The position numbers and the translations under genes were made by a program. This document shows, piece after piece, positions 7,769-17,200 of a stretch of 19,682 bases of DNA. Numbering within the stretch: the stretch's first letter is position 1; every line of letters begins with the position of its first letter. The DNA lies in contig CAYNNG010000029.1 in the NCBI GenBank assembly GCA_964398655.1, positions 1 through 19,682 of the forward strand. Reading direction: 5' to 3'. The notes under the pieces are model-generated. The model was not told the DNA's origin. It ran no database searches and saw only the letters and a program-made list of their open reading frames with translations. The stretch is from SFFI01 sp964398655. GTDB lineage: Bacteria; Bacillota; Clostridia; Saccharofermentanales; DTU023.

Positions 7769-8944
7769 ATGCCAGCAGCCAAGCCAGGGCCTTCTCCCCA
7801 GCGCAAGCCCCGGGGACCGCTCAGTCATTTTAATAAGTCCCGTATCATCTTCCTGGCTGTCTTAAGCTTGATCAGCCTATTTTTGCTGATCTTAGTGCTG
7901 GTTATTATCCCTCGTGGACAAGTAGAGAACGCCATCCGCGGCCCGGAGGCCTTCCAGGCCCAGCAATCCCGTGACCTTGATGCTAACCTGGCCCGCCGGA
8001 CTTACCCCTTAGCCGATAAGCTGGTTTTTGTCAGCCGGGAAGAACTGGTGTGCGAAGACTATCAAGGACGGCAGATTTTTGCTCAAGCCTTGAATATGAC
8101 ACGCCCCAGTGTGCAGATTATGGACAATTGCTTGATCGTGGGCGACCGCGAAGGTGGTCAGGTAGTAGTCGTAAACCCTAATGGCCTGGTTTTTGAAATA
8201 CAATTGGATTCCAGTTTCGTGCGCGCCTGCTTAAGTAAGAATGGCTATTGGGCATTTTTAGATGAGCAGTCCGATGATAAGGCCTTGGTTCACTTGGTGA
8301 GCCCCGAGGGTAAGAGAATATTAACCTTAAGCTTTGCTAAGTCTGGCAATGCCTTAAACCTAGAATTTAGCCCCGACGGTAACTATCTGGACGTGCTGAT
8401 CCTGAACACGGCTTCCTCCAACATGAAGACTATGGTCAGGCGTTATGATCTGGAGGGTGGCCTTGTCGCGCAAAAAGTCGTAGAGGCTTACAACTCTTTA
8501 TTTTTTGGCTTAGAGCACGACAAAGACGGCCTGCCTATTATCTACTCTGCTAATCATGTGGTGAAACTGGATTTTGACCAGGAGGAAAACATCCTGGATG
8601 CCGAGCTGTCGTCCATCCTGGCGGTCTTCCCCCAGGGCTCGGATTTAGTTATCCTGGGCAATGCTCAACCTGATGCCTACAATGGACTTTATAAGTTTTC
8701 CGCCGCCAATGGTCTAGAGGAATTAGCGGACCAAATTGGCAGGGCTGCCCATATCCGTATGAGCCCAGACCATACAAAAATCGTATATGCGGCGGACAAT
8801 CTTTTGTACACGGTTGATCTGGCCAGCATGAGCCTGGGCCAAGCCCAAGCTATGGATGGGGAGATCTTAGCCTATAACTTCTATGCTGGCAAAGAAGCTA
8901 ACGTGGTGACCAGCCACTCTGCCCACATTGTGCCATGGAAATAG
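7769..8944 (+). CDS. Membrane-anchored propeller-like protein (possibly DUF5711)
   Basis: A 391-residue protein with a basic N-terminus, one strong transmembrane helix (about residues 28-49), and a long extracytoplasmic part. The latter is made of repeating beta-strand blocks that look like a beta-propeller (KLVFVSREELVCEDYQGR, LIVGDREGGQVVVVNPNG, SPDGNYLDVLIL, SPDHTKIVYAADNLLYTVDL). The pattern resembles the DUF5711 family of clostridial proteins, but that match is from memory and not certain. No catalytic motif is seen. Positive residues before the helix predict that the propeller faces outward. ATG 7769 directly follows the thioesterase stop, with AGAGGA upstream. Its end overlaps the next gene by 10 bases. 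Its role in this operon is unknown. Confidence 0.65.
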   Translation: MPAAKPGPSPQRKPRGPLSHFNKSRIIFLAVLSLISLFLLILVLVIIPRGQVENAIRGPEAFQAQQSRDLDANLARRTYPLADKLVFVSREELVCEDYQGRQIFAQALNMTRPSVQIMDNCLIVGDREGGQVVVVNPNGLVFEIQLDSSFVRACLSKNGYWAFLDEQSDDKALVHLVSPEGKRILTLSFAKSGNALNLEFSPDGNYLDVLILNTASSNMKTMVRRYDLEGGLVAQKVVEAYNSLFFGLEHDKDGLPIIYSANHVVKLDFDQEENILDAELSSILAVFPQGSDLVILGNAQPDAYNGLYKFSAANGLEELADQIGRAAHIRMSPDHTKIVYAADNLLYTVDLASMSLGQAQAMDGEILAYNFYAGKEANVVTSHSAHIVPWK

Positions 8945-10911
8945 AAGCCAAATTCCAACTGCCCCAGGCTGAAGATTGGGATTTTTGGCAGGCTCGTTTC
9001 TGCCAGACTCAGGAGCTGGCAGGCTGGCGGCAAGCTCAGGACTATGCTACGGACTCCTTGGCCGCGTTTTATTATGACACCCCTCAAAGTGACCTGCATA
9101 AGTTAGGCTTTAGTCTGCGCATGCGTCTGGAGGGGCGGCGCTTAGTTATAACAATTAAGCGGAGCCTTGGGTCTGCTAGTGCGAAGAGTCAGCCAGATAG
9201 ACAAGGGATAGTTACGCGGCAAGAGTGGGAGGAAGTCCTACTAGACTCAGCGCCCCTGGACTTTAAACCCCAGGACTTTGAGGATTTAGCCTGGCAGCGG
9301 GTAGGCATACTGAGTGCTCAAGACCCAGAACTGTCTCCCGTGGCGCAGGTTTTGGCGGAAGGCCAGGTGACCCTCCAGGCAGGGAGCACCTTCACCCGGC
9401 AGAGCGGTAACCTGTTGAGAGGGGAGACCCGGGTAGAATGGGCTTTGGACCGAGGATATTTCCAACATCCCGGCTGGGAAGATGAGGAGTTTGCGGAGCT
9501 GGAGCTGGAGCTTAAAGCGGAGCGCAGCCAGGACTTGGAGGACTTAATCTCGGACCTGCAAGTGCTGAGGCCCTTAAAAGTGCAGACCTGGTCTAAGCAG
9601 GTCAGAGCCCTGCATGCTCCTTATGACCTGATTATTTTAGGCGCCGGCCCTGCGGGACTGGCCGCGGGCTTGGGCGCGGGCCTTAAGGCCGAGGCGGAAA
9701 AACGCCGAGCCAGCATCCTGATCTTGGACAAAGAACCAGAGGTCGGCCGCAAAATTCTTGCTTCCGGTAACGGCCGCTGCAATCTCTCTAACCGGACTCC
9801 TGAACCGGACAAATATCTTTCACAGGACTCTAGCCTGCTAAAAACATTGATCCAGCAAATTCCCCGGAAATTTACAAGTAACTTTTGCCGTGAACTAGGC
9901 CTGGCCTGGAAATACGATGAAGCAGGCCGCGCCTATCCGCAGGCTGAAGAGGCCCGCGCCGTGCGCGATTTATTGGTTGCACGTTTGGAAAGCATGCAGG
10001 TCCAGCTGACTTGCAACACAGAAATTTGCCAGATCTCTCCCCCAGAACTTGAGGGGCAAACTTATTATCTTATGAGCCGGGAGGGCAGGATCTTTAGGAC
10101 CAAAGCTTTAATCTTCGCTTTAGGTTCTCCGGCCAGTCCCGCCCTCGGAGGGAATTGGTCAATGTCTGCGCTGGCCCAAGCCTGGAAACTTCCTTATCAA
10201 GAATTCCGCCCTGGCCTTTGCGGTTTGCTCTTAGATCCACAAAGCAAGCTGAGCCAGGTGATGGGCTGCCGCGTAAAAGCTAGGGCCACTCTGGCCTCCG
10301 GGGAGACTAGCCAGGGCGAGTTTTTATTTAACAAGGGTGCCCTCTCCGGCATCGCCGCCATGGACTTAGCGAATTATGTGGGAGGGGAGAAGGGAAGCTT
10401 TGCCCAAGCGGACCCGGAGGGAGCCTGGATTTTTGACCAGCCTGTAAGGCTAAACTTAGATTTCTTTCCTAACTGGCAGGCTGGCGACTTAGCCAAAGCC
10501 TTAGCAGACAAGGGCCGGTCTTTTGGCTGGAAACTTAGCTGGAAACTCTTGCTGGCCTCTTATTTGCCAGCCAGGCTGAGCCAGGCTATTTTGAGCGATC
10601 TGGGCTGGAAAGTGGAGGATCAGGCACAGGCAAAGCTGGCCCGCAGTTTCGCCTATCAGTTGAAAGACTATCCTCTAAAGCTGAGCGGGCTCAAGTCTTT
10701 CGCTGATGCCCAGGTGGCTAGAGGCGGACTAGATCTTCATGCCATACGTCAGGACTACAGCCTTAAGGCCTACCCAGGTGCTTATGCCTGCGGCGAAGCC
10801 CTGGATGTGGTGGGCTTTTGTGGGGGCTATAACCTACACTTTGCTTGGGCCAGCGGCTTCCGGGCGGGTCAAACGGCTATAAGTGAACTAATTCGGCCGG
10901 TAAGTCTCTAA
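8935..10911 (+). CDS. CYTH domain fused to HI0933/BaiN-type flavoprotein
   Basis: A 658-residue two-domain protein. Residues 1-228 form a complete CYTH domain, the triphosphate tunnel fold of inorganic triphosphatases and class IV adenylate cyclases: the EIEAK metal-binding start (ExExK), the SLRMR and TIK basic residues (60-75), the acidic LELELK strand (190-194) and a terminal SKQVRAL. Residues 229-658 form a HI0933-like FAD-dependent oxidoreductase: YDLIILGAGPAGLAAG dinucleotide fold, GRKILASGNGRCN (271-283), and the C-terminal CGEALDVVGFCGGYNLHFAW signature. The flavoprotein begins without a linker exactly where a stand-alone homologue would start. Both domains keep their key residues. 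ATG 8935 overlaps the previous gene by 10 bases. Substrates of either half are unknown; BaiN has been linked to bile acid metabolism in other clostridia, but that role is not implied here. Confidence 0.85.
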   Translation: MEIEAKFQLPQAEDWDFWQARFCQTQELAGWRQAQDYATDSLAAFYYDTPQSDLHKLGFSLRMRLEGRRLVITIKRSLGSASAKSQPDRQGIVTRQEWEEVLLDSAPLDFKPQDFEDLAWQRVGILSAQDPELSPVAQVLAEGQVTLQAGSTFTRQSGNLLRGETRVEWALDRGYFQHPGWEDEEFAELELELKAERSQDLEDLISDLQVLRPLKVQTWSKQVRALHAPYDLIILGAGPAGLAAGLGAGLKAEAEKRRASILILDKEPEVGRKILASGNGRCNLSNRTPEPDKYLSQDSSLLKTLIQQIPRKFTSNFCRELGLAWKYDEAGRAYPQAEEARAVRDLLVARLESMQVQLTCNTEICQISPPELEGQTYYLMSREGRIFRTKALIFALGSPASPALGGNWSMSALAQAWKLPYQEFRPGLCGLLLDPQSKLSQVMGCRVKARATLASGETSQGEFLFNKGALSGIAAMDLANYVGGEKGSFAQADPEGAWIFDQPVRLNLDFFPNWQAGDLAKALADKGRSFGWKLSWKLLLASYLPARLSQAILSDLGWKVEDQAQAKLARSFAYQLKDYPLKLSGLKSFADAQVARGGLDLHAIRQDYSLKAYPGAYACGEALDVVGFCGGYNLHFAWASGFRAGQTAISELIRPVSL

Positions 10912-12885
10912 GACCTCATCTAATTTAACGTAGAGATTAAGTAGGCCTTCCAGGCGGATTTGCTGCTGGCCATATTTTTCATAGAGCTCCTGGCTGTCTT
11001 CTTTGCCAAAGAGGGCTTCTAATTCGGCCGTGGAGGTTTCTAAATCGGAAATTTCCTTTTCCATGTCCCGGAGGGCGGCGGCAGCTTGCGCGCGGACCTG
11101 CCTCTCTGCCTGTTTAGACTTGCTGGTCCAAGGCAGCTTGGCCAGGTCTGGCCACAGTTTTAGCTCGCTAGGGCTGAAGTGTGGAGCTTCTGCCTGAGTG
11201 GTAGCTTTGTCTGTGGCTTCCTCTACTTGAGCGTTAGCCTGCTTTTCTGCCTTGGCTGCTTGCTGCTGCCAAGCTTGGACGGCTTGCCGGTAAGAGGGGT
11301 AACTGTAGAAGGTTTGAATTTTCCGGCCCAAAAACCCCCAGACCTGCTCGGCCAGGGTCTGGATAAAATACCGGTCGTGGCTGACGGCCACGAGGGTGCC
11401 CTTGAAATCCTGGAGTGCAGATTCCAAGATTTCAGATGACCGAATATCCAAATGGTTGGTAGGTTCATCGAGGAATAAAAGGTCAGGCTGGTGCTGGAGA
11501 ATGCAGGCCAGAGCGAGGCGGGATTTTTCACCCCCTGAAAGGTCCTTGAGCTGTTTCTGCAAATCGGTGTGGAAAAAACCGTAGGCCGCCAGGACTTCCT
11601 GGGCCTGACCGGGTGTAAGCCGGTCGTTGGCCGCCATAAGGCAGGTCAAAACCTCCTGGTCTTGGTCTTCAAAACGCTGCCATTGCGCCAGACTAGCAAA
11701 GCGCAAACCAGGTAGAATCCGTATTTCGCCAACCAAGTAAGGGTTTTCCCCTGCCAGGCACTTTAGCAGGTTGGTCTTGCCGCAGCCGTTAGGACCGCAG
11801 ATGAGGATACGCTGGCCGGAGCGGATTTCTAGATCTACGGGCTCAAAGAGATCTTCTGCGGCGTCTGGAAACCGCACACTTACCTCCCGCCCAGAGATGA
11901 GGAGCTGGCCTGGCTGGCCGGGATCAGCCTCCGCCAAATAGGTTAGCTTGAAACGCGGAGTAACTACTTTGGCTTCCTCCTTGACCTGGGTGAGGGCATC
12001 TTGCAGTTTTGCAAGTTTCTTTTGCCGCGAATGGTAGGAGGCAATTTTACGGTGGGAATACAGAGTCTGTACAACCTCTGACTCGTGGTTAATGGCCTTT
12101 TGCAGCTTACTGGCTTCCCGTGCTAAATGCAGCTGGTCTTGACTCTGGATGGCCTTAAACTGTGAATAATTGCCCCGATATACGGTTAGCTTGCCATTAT
12201 TCAGTTCTGCCGTGAGATTAGTCACACTATCTAAAAAGGCCCGGTCGTGAGAGACCACAATCAAGGCGGTTTTAGTTTGGGCCAGATAGTTTGAAAGCCA
12301 TTCAATGGCTTCAATGTCCAGATGGTTGGTGGGTTCGTCCAGGAGCAGAAGGTCGGCATCTTCCACGAGCATGGAAGCTAGTGCTAAACGCATGCGCTCT
12401 CCCCCCGAGAGCAGAGCGCGGTTGCGTTTGACCTTTTCCAGACTTAAACCCAACCCTGCGGCGGCTTGAGCCAGACGGTAGGGATAGTCCCAGGCTCCCT
12501 TAGCGGCAAAGCTGGCGTTGATCTCCGCATAGCGGGCCAGCAGCTGAGGATTATTTGGGTCTTGGGCCATCGCGGCCTCAATGTCCGCTAATTCTGCTTG
12601 GAGGGCGTGAAATTCTGGATGCTCTAAGGCATCGCGGTCTAAGTCATCTTGGCTAAATTCCTGCTCCAAATACTGGCAGATAACGGAATCTGCTATTTGA
12701 ACCCTGCCTTTATCGGCATCAGGCTCCTCCTTGCCGGCAATAAGCCGGAGCAGGGTGGTTTTTCCTGAACCGTTATGGCCGATGAGGCCCAGGCGGTCGC
12801 CACGGTCCAAGCTTAAGTTGACATCCCGGAGGACCTCTTGGTTGGCGTAGGATTTAGCTACATGGCTGAGTGTTAAAATGGACAT
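10888..12885 (-). CDS. ABC-F family ATPase
   Basis: A 665-residue soluble twin-ATPase of the ABC-F family. These proteins lack membrane segments and act on ribosomes, either as translation factors or in resistance to ribosome-targeting antibiotics. Two nucleotide-binding domains are intact: Walker A GHNGSGKT (36-43) and GPNGCGKT (364-371), signatures LSGGE (159-163 and 449-453), and Walker B/D-loops DEPTNHLD (183-190 and 473-480), each followed by a SHDR switch. A basic helical linker (about 250-305) lies between them, and a charged coiled coil (about 590-660) ends the protein, as in the Uup/YdiF type. ATG 12885 has only a weak AGGT upstream. The gene converges on and overlaps the flavoprotein gene by 24 bases. 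I see nothing that separates a housekeeping from a resistance role. Confidence 0.93.
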   Translation of the reverse strand: MSILTLSHVAKSYANQEVLRDVNLSLDRGDRLGLIGHNGSGKTTLLRLIAGKEEPDADKGRVQIADSVICQYLEQEFSQDDLDRDALEHPEFHALQAELADIEAAMAQDPNNPQLLARYAEINASFAAKGAWDYPYRLAQAAAGLGLSLEKVKRNRALLSGGERMRLALASMLVEDADLLLLDEPTNHLDIEAIEWLSNYLAQTKTALIVVSHDRAFLDSVTNLTAELNNGKLTVYRGNYSQFKAIQSQDQLHLAREASKLQKAINHESEVVQTLYSHRKIASYHSRQKKLAKLQDALTQVKEEAKVVTPRFKLTYLAEADPGQPGQLLISGREVSVRFPDAAEDLFEPVDLEIRSGQRILICGPNGCGKTNLLKCLAGENPYLVGEIRILPGLRFASLAQWQRFEDQDQEVLTCLMAANDRLTPGQAQEVLAAYGFFHTDLQKQLKDLSGGEKSRLALACILQHQPDLLFLDEPTNHLDIRSSEILESALQDFKGTLVAVSHDRYFIQTLAEQVWGFLGRKIQTFYSYPSYRQAVQAWQQQAAKAEKQANAQVEEATDKATTQAEAPHFSPSELKLWPDLAKLPWTSKSKQAERQVRAQAAAALRDMEKEISDLETSTAELEALFGKEDSQELYEKYGQQQIRLEGLLNLYVKLDEVLETYRPN

Positions 12886-12976
12886 AGCACTATCTTAACC
12901 TAAAAAATCTGCCTGCGTAATACTGCTAGGTGCATGCCTGGGCGGGCTAAAGGCTGAAAAGGCTCGTGGACAAAAG

Positions 12977-13011
12977 GAAAACCCCTAAGCCGGTGAGCTT
13001 TAGGGGTTTTC
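12977..13011 (-). terminator. Terminator, read mainly on the minus strand
   Basis: GAAAACCCCTAAGC pairs with GCTTTAGGGGTTTTC (one bulged T, 6-base loop). On the minus strand the stem runs into TTTTCCTTTTG, a good intrinsic terminator. It lies about 60 bases after the stop of the reading-frame remnant at 13069 and would shield the ABC-F gene from upstream transcription. The stem is also T-rich in the plus direction, so it may act both ways. Confidence 0.75.
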
Positions 13012-13068
13012 TGCTGGCTAAGGACTGAGTGGTTGATACAAGTCATGTAGGAATCGTGTTAACTGCTA

Positions 13069-13205
13069 TCATTTTTGTTTTATTACGTTATCAATAAACT
13101 CAAACTTCTCAAGAATTGGGGAATTATCATTATTATAAAAATATGATTTGGCTAAGCCAAGACTATAGGCTAGGGGCTGCTGTACGGTTGCCACATCGGC
13201 AAATC
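13069..13205 (-). pseudogene. Possible 3' remnant of an unidentified gene
   Basis: On the minus strand an open frame ends at TGA 13069-13071 with about 45 codons reading as ...GGCIGFADVATVQQPLAYSL, GLAKSYFYNNDNSPILEKFE, FIDNVIKQK. It has no start of its own, overlaps the transposase end in another frame, and is followed by a proper terminator. That is what the 3' end of a gene cut by an insertion would look like. I do not recognise the protein. It could also be a chance open frame. Confidence 0.3.
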
Positions 13206-13883
13206 CTATACAACCGCCGGCGAGAACCAACGATGGTTGGCGGGGAAAAGGTCGATAAAAAGTGAGACAAAAAGATCTCTCAGGATCTTTTGCAGGTTCA
13301 TCACCAAGAATGAGAGGTGAATCTGTGTTTCACTCGTGGCTTTGAGCTTTGTCATCACAAGTCCTAAGCTGAATCGGCGTTTGCCTTCACCGAATTTACC
13401 TTCGATGGCATTTCGTTCACCGGATTCTTCTCTTTCTAGACGGAGCTGTTCGTTTAACACCTGTGGATCTTTCGGCGGGCGGCCAAGCGGTGGTCCATTC
13501 AGATGAATGTCTCTGTCTTTGCAGTACTGAAGATTTTTTCTGGTTCTGAAGATCTTGTCGGCCAGGATACGCTTAATGAAATGACCATGCCGTGCTTTAT
13601 ACTGTTCACAAGCATCGATCAAATCCTGAGATTCGTTGTAAGCGTCCCATGACAGGTTACAAACTTCTGCGTAACCGTCCACGACCGTTGCAGTGAACTT
13701 CGCACCGAACTCGGTGCCGGCGGTCGCCTTGCCACGAACGATCGGACGTACATGAGGCTGGTGGATACTGACGATGCGATCGTCGCAACGACGGGTCTTG
13801 TTGTCGTACATGGATTGCTGCTGCTCATAAAGCTGGAGAATGGTCGCAAGATAGGCCAGCTGCTTGTCGTCTAACGAAACGGT
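13206..13883 (-). mobile_element. IS5-family insertion sequence fragment
   Basis: The 3' part of an IS5-type transposase, from the in-frame junction near 13883 to the stop at 13206. I could not find a matching pair of terminal inverted repeats, and the transposase-proximal end is missing, so the element cannot move by itself. The left limit beyond 13206 is uncertain. Confidence 0.65.
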
Positions 13884-14138
13884 ACCGTAAACATATCCCT
13901 GCAGACGGTTCTTGCCGGACAGAAAGGACACCCCCTCCCGCGCGTACCGATCCTTGTAATCGTCATAGAAATGCGCCGCGTTCGCAAAATCCGGATAGGC
14001 ACCGCGTCCGAAATGCTGCCGCTTCAGAATCTGGTAGGTCACAAGCTGGGTCACAATCGGCACAATAAGCAATACGATAAGAATAACCACGGGCTTCCTC
14101 TTTCGCTCTCGAACGTTCTTCACTAGATCAATATACAC
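13206..14138 (-). pseudogene. Alpha/beta-hydrolase-like N-terminus fused to IS5-type transposase C-terminus
   Basis: A continuous 310-codon frame made of two unrelated pieces. Residues 1-85 have a transmembrane helix (about 17-34) and then EGVSFLSGKNRLQGYVYG, which matches the start of membrane-anchored clostridial alpha/beta hydrolases; the catalytic domain is missing. From about residue 86 (TVSLDDKQLAYLATI) the protein is an IS5-family transposase: DRIVSIHQPHVRPIVRGKA, VDGYAEVCNLSWDAYNES, ILADKIFRTRKN, GPPLGRPPKDP, AIEGKFGEGKRRFSLG. The transposase has lost its N-terminal half, including the expected first catalytic Asp, but keeps the later Asp (LADK) and Glu (IEGKFG). The start is GTG 14138 with a weak ribosome site. 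I expect neither activity from this product. Confidence 0.8.
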
Positions 14139-14194
14139 TTCGACGGTTCACCATCCAAGATCAAGCGGCAGCAAACAAACAAAATTATCCACAC

Positions 14195-14225
14195 AAAAGC
14201 CCGGAGACGAAAGCCGTCTCCGGGC
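14195..14225 (-). terminator. Terminator of the Cna-B surface protein gene
   Basis: An 11-bp perfect stem (GCCCGGAGACG / CGTCTCCGGGC, 14199-14209 and 14215-14225) with a 5-base loop. On the minus strand it is followed by TTTTGTGTGG. It lies 48 bases after the stop of the surface protein gene and separates it from the hydrolase/transposase fusion. Confidence 0.8.
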
Positions 14226-14272
14226 CGCAGAGTGTTTTTTGAACTAACGGTTCCAGATGAAACCGTTAGTCA

Positions 14273-17200
14273 TCAGTTCTCCTGCCTTCGCTTCCTTGAA
14301 ATCAGGAAGGTGACGGCGGCTCCGAGGAGAAGCGCCAGGCCGGCGAAACGCAGTGTCGACTGCCGTTCACCTGTTTTCGGCAAATCAACCGGCGGCGGCG
14401 TGGACCGTGCGGCCGGCGACGGGACGTTGAACGCGTTTGTGAAGTCATTGCCCTCGCGCGACGCCACATAGGCGCGGTCCTCAATAATCAGGGCACCGGA
14501 TATGAGATCCGACTCCTCCACCGTGTACGTGTAGAGATATCCCTTCGCGTCGTGCTTCGGCAGACCTTCCCAGGAGTATGTGTATTTGCCGTCGACCGAT
14601 TCGTCCGGGCTGACGACCACGCTGGCCGCCACTTCAAGCACCGATCCGTCTTCACCCGACTGGCGGTGGAGCGTCAGCACGATCTGTTCGTGATCCGACT
14701 CAGGACCGCCGATCCAGGTCTTGGTCGCATCGACCGTAACCAGATTCGGGTCGTCGTCCGGGTCTGTCAGGTGCAGGTTCTTGACGACGACGTCCGCTTC
14801 CGGGACCTCCTCCGTCAGGACGGCCACGCCGCCATCCGAACCGTATGTGGTGACATATCCGTGGCTGGTCAGTTCTTCCACAACATACTCGCCGTAGAAG
14901 AGTTCTGACAGCACATGGCTGTCGCCGGGCGCCAGTTCAAAGAGCGCTTCGAAGCCGTAAGGCCCCGTGACTTTGAACTCGAACGTGAGTTGTTCGCCGA
15001 GTGTCGCGTCGGCCGCGCCTTCACCGCCTTTCGTGCCGCTGTTGTCGAGCAGCGCCTTGGTCACCGTGAGGCGTCCGATCGGGTCGATCAGGCGGTTTTG
15101 AACGGTCAGACCATCTTCAATTTTGTCGTAGTTTTCCGGCGCTTTCGGCATGCCGCTTTCGTCGACTTCCTCAACACTGAACGTGTACGCGTTGCCGTCG
15201 ATGTCGGTCTGTTCCAGGTCTGTCCAGGTTGCACTCGTCTCGCCGCTTGCCAGCATCTTCAGGCCGGCCCCCGGGACTTCCTCAGGGTCGCCGCCGGAAA
15301 TGGCGCGATAGAGCTTGAACCAGATCGGGGGATGGTCTTCAAAGTCATCAGCCCACAGCTTGTTGGCCGTCACATCAGCCAGCGGGATGACGTATGTGTT
15401 TGTGATCGTCAGCGGTTCATCGTTCAGTGAGAGCTCGTAGTCTTCCGGCACGCCCTCAAGGAAGTCAACGCCGTCATGCGTGCCTTCTCTTACGGAGAAG
15501 GTGTAGGCCACACCGGCACTGTTCTCTTGCTCAATGTCGGTCCACGTCACCGTGAACGGAGCGGTTGCAGGGATCTGCAGCGCGTCAATGCCAGGCACGG
15601 CTTCCGCCGGGCCATCGCCAACCTGACGATACAGTTTGAACCAGACATCGGGGCGGTCCGACGGACCATCTTCCCAGACTTTTGTCGCTGTCACATCATC
15701 TTTCGGAATGATGTAGCGGTTTGTGATCGTCAGCGGTTCATCGTTCAGTGAGAGCTCGTAGTCTTCCGGCACGNNNNNNNNNNNNNNNNNNNNNNNNNNN
15801 NNNNNNNNNNNNNNNNNNNNNNNNNNNNNNNNNNNNNNNNNNNNNNNNNNNNNNNNNNNNNNNNNNNNNNNNNGATACAGTTTGAACCAGACATCGGGGC
15901 GGTCCGACGGACCATCTTCCCAGACTTTGGTGCCGGTTACATCGACTTTCGGACTCTCATAACGATTTCGGAACGTCCTGTCTGTCGGACTGTATGTCGG
16001 AACAGCCATCAGATTGCCGTCGCCCGCATCCGTCACCTGAACGCTCACCGACAAGACTGACGGATCGTAGGTCATGCCGGCTTCAGATCCGGCCACCTCA
16101 ACGATGGTGTAATCGAATGTCTTGCCAATGTCGGCTTCGGTGTACTCCAGCTCATCGAAGGTGATACTGCCGTCGGCTGCATTCGTCTTGGTCTGCAGCA
16201 CGCTCGCACCTTCCATCAGTTTGAAGGAAAACGCACCGGCAGTCAGTTTTCTTCCCTCAAGTGCCTTGGTCGCCGAGAGGATAACGCCTCCGGACGCTTT
16301 GTAGCTGTTATTGAATGTCGTAACGTCTGGTGAAGTGACTTCAGCCTTAAGGCTGCCTTCTTCGTCATCGGTCACGATAACTGTGTAAAGAATGCTGGCC
16401 GGGTCATAAGTGATGCCGCCCAAGCCGCCGTCTGCTTCCTTGACAACGTAGTAGTGCGTGCCTTCGTCTCCATCCTGGTACGTCAGTGTGAAACTGAATG
16501 AACCATTCAGGTTGGTCGCGGTGTCGATCGCAGCCCCTGCAGTCACGCCCAGCGCATCCGACTCGTACAACTCAAAGCTGAACTCACCGTCTGCCATTGC
16601 ACGGCCGGTCAGCGCCTTCGTGCCAGCGATCGTCGCCGACGTTGGAGCGGCACGGTACGTATTGGTCAGTGAAAATGCCCATGTCAACGTTGAAGCGTCA
16701 TAGCTCGGGGTTCCGTGGGACACTGTGTATCCCTGACCGGGATCAGCCTCAACGATTCTGTACTCGTATATAATGCCGGTATTATCGACATAAGCTAAAT
16801 CTGTCCAGGTATACGAAGCCGACCCATTGACAGCAGTGAGAGTGCGGTCCATATCGGGCACATCTATCCATGCTCCACCGGGAACTCTTCTTTCCAAACT
16901 GATAGTTACCGGATTCATGGGTCCGTTTACCCACGTTTTCGAAACAGTCACAGTGACTTTCGGAATGATAATGGTAAACAATCCCTTTACACCATGACCG
17001 CCATCGCCCTGCATGGTGACCGAATAGTACTGGGTTGGATCTGCCAGATTCAGGGCGCTCTTGCTAAACGTAAATACAATCCAGTGTCGATTGGGATGGC
17101 CGGTGGCGTGTTGAAACACAAGAGGCTCTCTCCCTACCGAGATCTCCGTTTGCTTGTCGTGGTTAACAACATCGCTGGTGTACGCACCATTATAGGTCAG

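Noticed and set aside
14552..15751. Several plus-strand open frames (118, 171 and 91 codons) opposite the Cna-B gene
   Set aside because: They mirror the GC-rich repeat domains, repeat with them, and lack ribosome sites; they are shadows of the surface protein gene.
15400..15773. Direct repeats as a possible CRISPR array
   Set aside because: The unit is 321 bases, fully coding and contiguous; it is a protein domain repeat with no spacer structure.
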